DNA of 8,753 bases. Source: an uncultured Rhodocyclaceae bacterium. GTDB taxonomy: Bacteria; Pseudomonadota; Gammaproteobacteria; Burkholderiales; Rhodocyclaceae. This document shows positions 4,975 to 8,753 of the stretch, piece after piece. A program made the translations under genes and the position numbers. The stretch is taken from NCBI GenBank assembly GCA_903950295.1, contig CAJBAP010000148.1, positions 1-8,753 on the forward strand, written 5' to 3'. Numbering within the stretch: the first letter of the stretch is position 1; each line of letters begins with the position of its first letter. Below the pieces are notes generated by a model. That model saw nothing but the letters and a program-made list of their open reading frames with translations, had not been told where the DNA came from and made no database searches.

Positions 4975-5954
4975 TGCAACTCGCGGTTCTGGGTGCTGGC
5001 GCCTGGGGCACGGCACTCGCCTTGTCATTTGCCGAGCGCCATAAAGTCACGCTGTGGACCTGGCAGGCCGAACATGCCGCCGCCATGCAGAGCGCGCACG
5101 AAAATAGTGACTTCCTGCCCGGCTACCCGTTCCCGGAATCTCTCGCGCTCACGTCCGACTTCGCGGCCGCCATTGCCAACGCCGATCTTGCGCTCATCGC
5201 CACGCCGATGGCCGGATTGCGCGCCACCGCACAACAACTGGCACAAGCGCGTGCCGACCTGCCCTTCCTCTGGGTCTGCAAGGGATTGGAAACCGGCACC
5301 GGCTTGCTGCCGCATCAGGTCGTGGCTGACGTGCATGCAACTGCGCGCTGCGGCGCACTCACTGGCCCGAGTTTCGCCGACGAGGTGGCGCGTGGTTTGC
5401 CGGCGGCCATTACGCTCGCTTCCGCCGATGCCGCTTTTGCCAAGGCGATGGCCCAGGCCCTGCATGGCCCGCGCCTGCGCCTGTATGCCAACGACGATAT
5501 CGTCGGTGCCGAAGTCGGCGGTGCGGTGAAGAACGTCATGGCCATTGCCACCGGCATCTGCGATGGCCTCGGGCTGGGCCTGAATGCCCGTGCTGCCCTG
5601 ATGACGCGTGGTCTGGTCGAAATTACCCGCTTCGGTGTCGCCCTCGGTGCCCGGGCCGAAACCTTCATGGGTCTGGCCGGCATGGGCGATTTGATCCTGA
5701 CCTGCACCGGTGATCTCTCGCGCAACCGCCGCGTTGGCCTGGCGCTGGCGACCGGCAAGTCGCTCGCCGACATCCAGCGTGACCTGGGGCATGTCGCCGA
5801 GGGCGTGATGACCGCTCGCGAAGTAGCGCGCCGTGCCGAAACCTTGAATATCGACATGCCGATCACGGCAACCGTGCGCGACGTGCTGGATGGCCATCTG
5901 ACGGCCGCCGCCGCAGTAAATCGCCTGATGACGCGCGATCCGAAACACGAATAA
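4974..5954 (+). CDS. gpsA: NAD(P)-dependent glycerol-3-phosphate dehydrogenase
   Basis: Cytosolic enzyme that reduces dihydroxyacetone phosphate to sn-glycerol-3-phosphate, the backbone precursor of phospholipids. The protein has 326 residues, normal for the family. The N-terminal Rossmann fold opens with GAGAWG (7-12). CKGLE (102-106) carries Lys103, and [13 protein letters not shown] (131-143) is the family signature. The catalytic Lys is Lys186 in [10 protein letters not shown]. The C-terminal domain has [12 protein letters not shown] (233-244), SRNRRVG (249-255) and EGVMTA (276-281). The frame stays open upstream to an ATG at 4905, but the extra residues lie inside the SH3 gene and would precede the Rossmann strand, so ATG 4974 is right. 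Coupling to the SH3 gene by TGATG overlap is unusual, and cysE, which follows gpsA in E. coli, is absent here. Confidence 0.98.
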   Translation: MQLAVLGAGAWGTALALSFAERHKVTLWTWQAEHAAAMQSAHENSDFLPGYPFPESLALTSDFAAAIANADLALIATPMAGLRATAQQLAQARADLPFLWVCKGLETGTGLLPHQVVADVHATARCGALTGPSFADEVARGLPAAITLASADAAFAKAMAQALHGPRLRLYANDDIVGAEVGGAVKNVMAIATGICDGLGLGLNARAALMTRGLVEITRFGVALGARAETFMGLAGMGDLILTCTGDLSRNRRVGLALATGKSLADIQRDLGHVAEGVMTAREVARRAETLNIDMPITATVRDVLDGHLTAAAAVNRLMTRDPKHE

Positions 5955-5972
5955 GCGGCGCCATCTCGCCGC
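5955..5972. terminator. GC hairpin between convergent gpsA and trmL, possible terminator
   Basis: GCGGCG (5955-5960) and CGCCGC (5967-5972) form a perfect 6-bp stem around CCATCT, starting right after the gpsA stop. There is no T-tract on the plus strand immediately after it. On the minus strand TTATTCG follows. It is a plausible bidirectional hairpin between convergent genes, but a poor classical intrinsic terminator. Confidence 0.4.
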
Positions 5973-6008
5973 GCAGCCTGAAGGTGCCGTCCCGCCAGTG
6001 CCGACTTT

Positions 6009-6473
6009 TTAATTTCCGCCGGCAAACCCCTGTTGCCGCCACGCCTCATACACTGCAACTGCGACGGTATTGGATAAATTCAGGCTGCGGTTGCCCGGCA
6101 TCATCGGCAGGCGCAAACGCTGCTCCGACGGCAGGGCCGACAGAATTTCCGCCGGCAAGCCGCGTGTTTCGGGGCCGAAAACAAACGCATCTCCGGGCCG
6201 GAAGCTCACCGTGTCATGGCGTGTAGTGGCCTTCGTGCTGAAGGCGAAGCACCGCACATCGCCCAGCGCAGCCAGGCAGGCAGGCCAGTCGGCATGCACC
6301 CGCATCTCGACAAATTCAGCGTAATCCAGCCCGGCGCGGCGCAGCGATGCGTCACTCACATCGAAGCCGAGCGGCGCCACGAGATGCAATTTGCAGCCCG
6401 TATTTGCCGCCAAGCGAATCACATTGCCGGTATTAGGTGGGATTTCCGGCTGATATAGAACGATCTGGAACAT
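6009..6473 (-). CDS. trmL: tRNA (cytidine(34)-2'-O)-methyltransferase TrmL
   Basis: SPOUT-class SAM-dependent enzyme that 2'-O-methylates the wobble nucleotide (C34 or modified U34) of leucine tRNAs. It has 154 residues, the usual compact single-domain length. Recognisable motifs are YQPEIPPNTGNVIRLAANTG (7-26), RRAGLDYAEF (45-54) and the knotted cofactor site: FGPETRGLP (99-107), RLPMMPGNRSLNLSN (121-135) and VYEAWRQ (141-147). Substitutions relative to E. coli TrmL are conservative. The gene is convergent with gpsA and divergent from mshE, whose start is 52 bp away. In E. coli trmL is also in the gpsA neighbourhood (gpsA-cysE-trmL), so this is the tail of a conserved block with the gene inverted and cysE missing. 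Confidence 0.95.
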   Translation of the reverse strand: MFQIVLYQPEIPPNTGNVIRLAANTGCKLHLVAPLGFDVSDASLRRAGLDYAEFVEMRVHADWPACLAALGDVRCFAFSTKATTRHDTVSFRPGDAFVFGPETRGLPAEILSALPSEQRLRLPMMPGNRSLNLSNTVAVAVYEAWRQQGFAGGN

Positions 6474-6490
6474 GTGGGATGTGGCATGTT
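6469..6490. promoter_or_regulatory. Dyad over the trmL start codon in the trmL-mshE divergent gap
   Basis: AACATG (6469-6474) and CATGTT (6485-6490) form a perfect 6-bp inverted repeat around ten bases (TGGGATGTGG). The left arm covers the trmL start codon. It could be an operator or an mRNA hairpin masking trmL initiation, or it could be chance. No convincing -35/-10 pair for mshE was found in the 52-bp gap; TCTAAT at 6508-6513 is the best -10-like hexamer. Confidence 0.2.
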
Positions 6491-6525
6491 AAGGTTCCGG
6501 AAGTTTATCTAATCGCGCGAATCTC

Positions 6526-8232
6526 ATGGCAAGACCAGAAAAAGTACGGCTCGGCGATCTGCTGGTGCAGCAGAACGTCATCACCGACGAGCAGCTCAAA
6601 CTCGCCCTCGACGAACAGAAACGTAGCGGGCGCAAGCTGGGGCGTGTGCTGGTCGAGTCCGGCTACGCCACCGAAGAGGGCATCTCCAAGGCTCTGGCCC
6701 GCCAGTTGGGCGCCGACTTCATCGACCTCAAGACCTTCCAGCCCAAACCGGATCTGGTGAAACTGCTGCCCGAGGCGCAGGCACGCCGCTTCCGTGCGCT
6801 GGTGCTGGACGAAGAGCACGGTCTGTTGCGTGTCGGTATGGCCGACCCCACCGATCTGGCTGCCTTCGATGAAATCGCCCGCATCGTCAAACGCGACATC
6901 AACCTCGCCGTCATCACCGAAGGCCAGTTGCTGCCACTGATCGACCGCGTCTATCGGCGCACCGCAGAAATCGACGGCCTGGCGAAGGATTTGACGCAGG
7001 AGATGGGCGATATCCCGGTCGAATTCGGCTCGGTGCTCGGCATCACGCCGGGCGCCGAAGACGCCCCGGTCGTCAGGTTGTTGCAGACGGTGTTTGAAGA
7101 AGCGCAAAAAACCCGCGCCTCCGACATCCATATCGAGCCGCAGGAAAAATCGCTGCTGATCCGTTTCCGTATCGACGGCGTGCTGCATATTCAAACCGAG
7201 GCCGACAGCAAAATCTCCACCGCGCTGGTGCTGCGCCTCAAGCTGATGTCCGGTCTCGACATCTCCGAAAAGCGCCTGCCGCAGGACGGCCGCTTCAACA
7301 TCAAGCTGCGCGGCAGCAACGTCGATGTGCGGATCTCGACCATGCCGACCCAGTATGGCGAATCGGTGGTGATGCGTCTGCTCGCCCAGAACACCGGCCT
7401 GCTGCAACTCGACAAGCTTTTCATGCCGCCGCGCGTACTCGAGCGCTTTCGCCATTGCATTTCTCGCCCGTCCGGCATTGTGCTGGTCACCGGCCCCACT
7501 GGCTCCGGCAAGACGACCACCCTCTATGCGGCGCTCAACGAACTCAACACCCCGGAAAAAAAGATCATCACCGTCGAAGACCCGGTCGAATATCGGCTGC
7601 CGGGCATCAACCAGGTGCAGGTGCACGAAAAGATCGACCTCACTTTTTCGCGCGTGTTGCGCACCGCCCTGCGGCAAGACCCGGACATCATCCTCGTCGG
7701 CGAAATGCGCGACCAGGAAACCGCCGAGATCGGCATGCGCGCCGCCATGACCGGCCACCTGGTGCTGTCCACCCTGCACACCAACGATGCGCTCTCTACG
7801 CCGATCCGCCTGCTCGACATGGGCGTGCCGCGCTATATGGTGGCGCTGTCGATCCAGATGGTGCTGGCGCAGCGTCTGGTGCGCGTGATCTGCCAGAACT
7901 GCAGCGAACCCCACACGCCTGAACCGCATGAACTGGAATGGCTGCGCTACGAATTGAAGGAGCGCGTCGATCAGTTCAAATATTCGAAGGGCGCCGGTTG
8001 CGCCCACTGCGCCAACACCGGCTACCAGGGCCGCCAGGCCGTCTATGAGTTCCTTGAAATGAGCAACGCGCTGGTCGAAGCCGCCAACCACGGCGATCCC
8101 AATGAATTCATGGCGGTTGGCCGCCAGCAGATGGCCGGCCACACCCTGCGTCGCGACGCCGTGCGCCTTGTTGTAAACGGTCGCACCACCATCGATGAAG
8201 CCATGCGCATCGCGACGCAACTGGCAGAATAA
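6526..8232 (+). CDS. mshE: MSHA-type type IV pilus extension ATPase MshE (GspE/PilB family)
   Basis: Hexameric cytoplasmic secretion ATPase that powers pilus assembly; 568 residues. The N-terminus is an MshEN domain with two tandem ~24-residue motifs, starting RLGDLLVQQN (8-17) and KLGRVLVESG (37-46) and separated by five residues, the arrangement that binds c-di-GMP in MshE. A longer N2 region runs to ~170. The ATPase core has RASDIHIEP (197-205), RFRIDG (213-218), Walker A GPTGSGKT (323-330), the Asp box around ITVEDPVEY (348-356), Walker B DPDIILVGEMRD (385-396) and the His box GHLVLSTLHTND (410-421). Cys456/Cys459 and Cys492/Cys495 form the tetracysteine zinc site. In the first MshEN motif the usual glycine is Asn17. 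The start has no clear Shine-Dalgarno. mshG follows after 13 bp. PilB is the alternative family name, but the tandem RLG/KLG motifs favour MshE. Confidence 0.94.
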   Translation: MARPEKVRLGDLLVQQNVITDEQLKLALDEQKRSGRKLGRVLVESGYATEEGISKALARQLGADFIDLKTFQPKPDLVKLLPEAQARRFRALVLDEEHGLLRVGMADPTDLAAFDEIARIVKRDINLAVITEGQLLPLIDRVYRRTAEIDGLAKDLTQEMGDIPVEFGSVLGITPGAEDAPVVRLLQTVFEEAQKTRASDIHIEPQEKSLLIRFRIDGVLHIQTEADSKISTALVLRLKLMSGLDISEKRLPQDGRFNIKLRGSNVDVRISTMPTQYGESVVMRLLAQNTGLLQLDKLFMPPRVLERFRHCISRPSGIVLVTGPTGSGKTTTLYAALNELNTPEKKIITVEDPVEYRLPGINQVQVHEKIDLTFSRVLRTALRQDPDIILVGEMRDQETAEIGMRAAMTGHLVLSTLHTNDALSTPIRLLDMGVPRYMVALSIQMVLAQRLVRVICQNCSEPHTPEPHELEWLRYELKERVDQFKYSKGAGCAHCANTGYQGRQAVYEFLEMSNALVEAANHGDPNEFMAVGRQQMAGHTLRRDAVRLVVNGRTTIDEAMRIATQLAE

Positions 8233-8245
8233 AGCTAAAAATAAT

Positions 8246-8753
8246 ATGCCCGCCTTTTCCTACCGCGGCCGCAACGGCGCCGGCGAGATCATCAACGGCG
8301 TGCTCGAAGGCGCCACGGCCTCCGCTGTTGCCGATCTGTTATTCGGCAGCGGTGTCACGCCAATGGAAATCAAGCCGGCACCGGAGAGTGCGCTGAAGAA
8401 AAAGGATGGTGCTAGCAGCAGCTTCGATCTTTTTGCGCCCAAGATCCTGCACGTCGACGTCCTGCTGTTCACCCGCCAGCTCTACACCCTGCTGAAGGCT
8501 GGCGTGCCGATCATGCGCGCACTGGCCGGCCTGCAGGAGTCCAGCGCCAACCCGGCGATGAAAGCGGTGCTCGGCTCGCTGCGTGAAAATCTCGATTCCG
8601 GCCGCGAACTGTCGATGTCGATGGCGCGCCACCCGAAGATTTTCACGCCCTTCTATCTCGCCATGGTGCGCGTCGGCGAGATGACCGGCCGCCTCGAAGA
8701 AGTCCTGTTGCGCCTGTTCGACCACATGGAGTTCGAGCGCTTCATGCGGGAGC
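8246..8753 (+). CDS. mshG: Type II secretion/pilus inner-membrane platform protein MshG (GspF/PilC family), 3' end outside window
   Basis: Inner-membrane platform of the type IV pilus machine; it contacts the ATPase and the nascent pilin fibre. Only 169 codons are in the window, of a family usually about 400 residues. The N-terminus MPAFSYRGRN and EGATASAVADLLFGSGVTPMEI (21-42 region) are the typical opening of PilC/GspF proteins. The first T2SSF domain starts at ~72 with LLFTRQLYTLLKAGVPIM and includes FYLAMVRVGEMTGRLEEVL (136-154), the diagnostic GE-x-x-G-x-L motif. A Lys/Ser-rich linker (50-60) separates the two. The first hydrophobic membrane span would lie beyond the window edge. The ATG is 13 bp after the mshE stop with only A-rich sequence and no clear ribosome binding site, so coupled translation from mshE is likely. 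Confidence 0.93.
   Translation, partial: MPAFSYRGRNGAGEIINGVLEGATASAVADLLFGSGVTPMEIKPAPESALKKKDGASSSFDLFAPKILHVDVLLFTRQLYTLLKAGVPIMRALAGLQESSANPAMKAVLGSLRENLDSGRELSMSMARHPKIFTPFYLAMVRVGEMTGRLEEVLLRLFDHMEFERFMRE

Noticed and set aside
5025..5948. Open frame of 307 codons on the minus strand opposite gpsA
   Set aside because: It is the shadow of gpsA, whose Rossmann and catalytic motifs are complete.
6505..8220. Open frame of 571 codons on the minus strand opposite mshE
   Set aside because: It mirrors mshE almost completely. The translation is rich in His, Gln, Arg and Asp with no recognisable domain, as expected for the antisense of a GC-biased gene, while the plus strand carries all GspE motifs.
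1..8753. CRISPR array, insertion sequence, prophage or toxin-antitoxin module
   Set aside because: No spaced direct repeats of CRISPR length, transposase motifs, terminal inverted repeats or integrase were seen; the recognised genes are housekeeping or pilus genes.

Overview
The window looks like a chromosomal segment of a GC-rich betaproteobacterium, plausibly Rhodocyclales or a near relative. This rests on the gene order, the high-GC codon usage and the MSHA-type pilus ATPase; it is an inference, because no rRNA or other taxonomic marker is present.

Left part, minus strand (1-2673): a C-terminal processing protease (ctpA, 3' end outside the window) lies downstream of the murein-hydrolase activator envC, in what looks like an envC-ctpA operon. 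Just upstream of envC, at 2670-2744, is a 25-codon relic that reads in a single frame as the first ~15 residues of phosphoglycerate mutase GpmA, a stop codon, and the last ~7 residues of GpmA. The ancestral order was therefore probably gpmA-envC-ctpA, and gpmA was lost by an internal deletion. The envC start appears to be a TTG that overlaps the relic's stop codon.

Middle part, plus strand (2866-5954): an ArsR-family regulator, a membrane-anchored rhodanese, glutaredoxin grxC, chaperone secB, a secreted tandem-SH3 protein and gpsA run in one direction with short gaps. This resembles the E. coli block envC-gpmM-yibN-grxC-secB-gpsA-cysE-trmL. Here the regulator follows the lost mutase, an SH3 gene lies between secB and gpsA, and cysE is absent. 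The regulator has two cysteines 66 residues apart, as in the persulfide sensors SqrR and BigR. With the rhodanese and glutaredoxin it suggests a small sulfur/thiol-responsive unit. The 192-bp gap between envC and arsR holds a TATAAT box, an AT-rich imperfect dyad and the gpmA relic.

Right part: trmL (minus strand, convergent with gpsA) is divergent from mshE, which is followed by a truncated mshG. These are the extension ATPase and inner-membrane platform of an MSHA-type (type IV) pilus. MshE carries the N-terminal c-di-GMP-binding type of domain.

No tRNA, rRNA, CRISPR, insertion sequence or prophage was seen, and there is no gene-free stretch over 300 bp. Noncoding oddities are a 14-bp tandem duplication at the envC stop, a 4 x 7-bp tandem repeat that exactly fills the arsR-rhodanese gap, and a GC-rich hairpin-forming block between secB and the SH3 gene.
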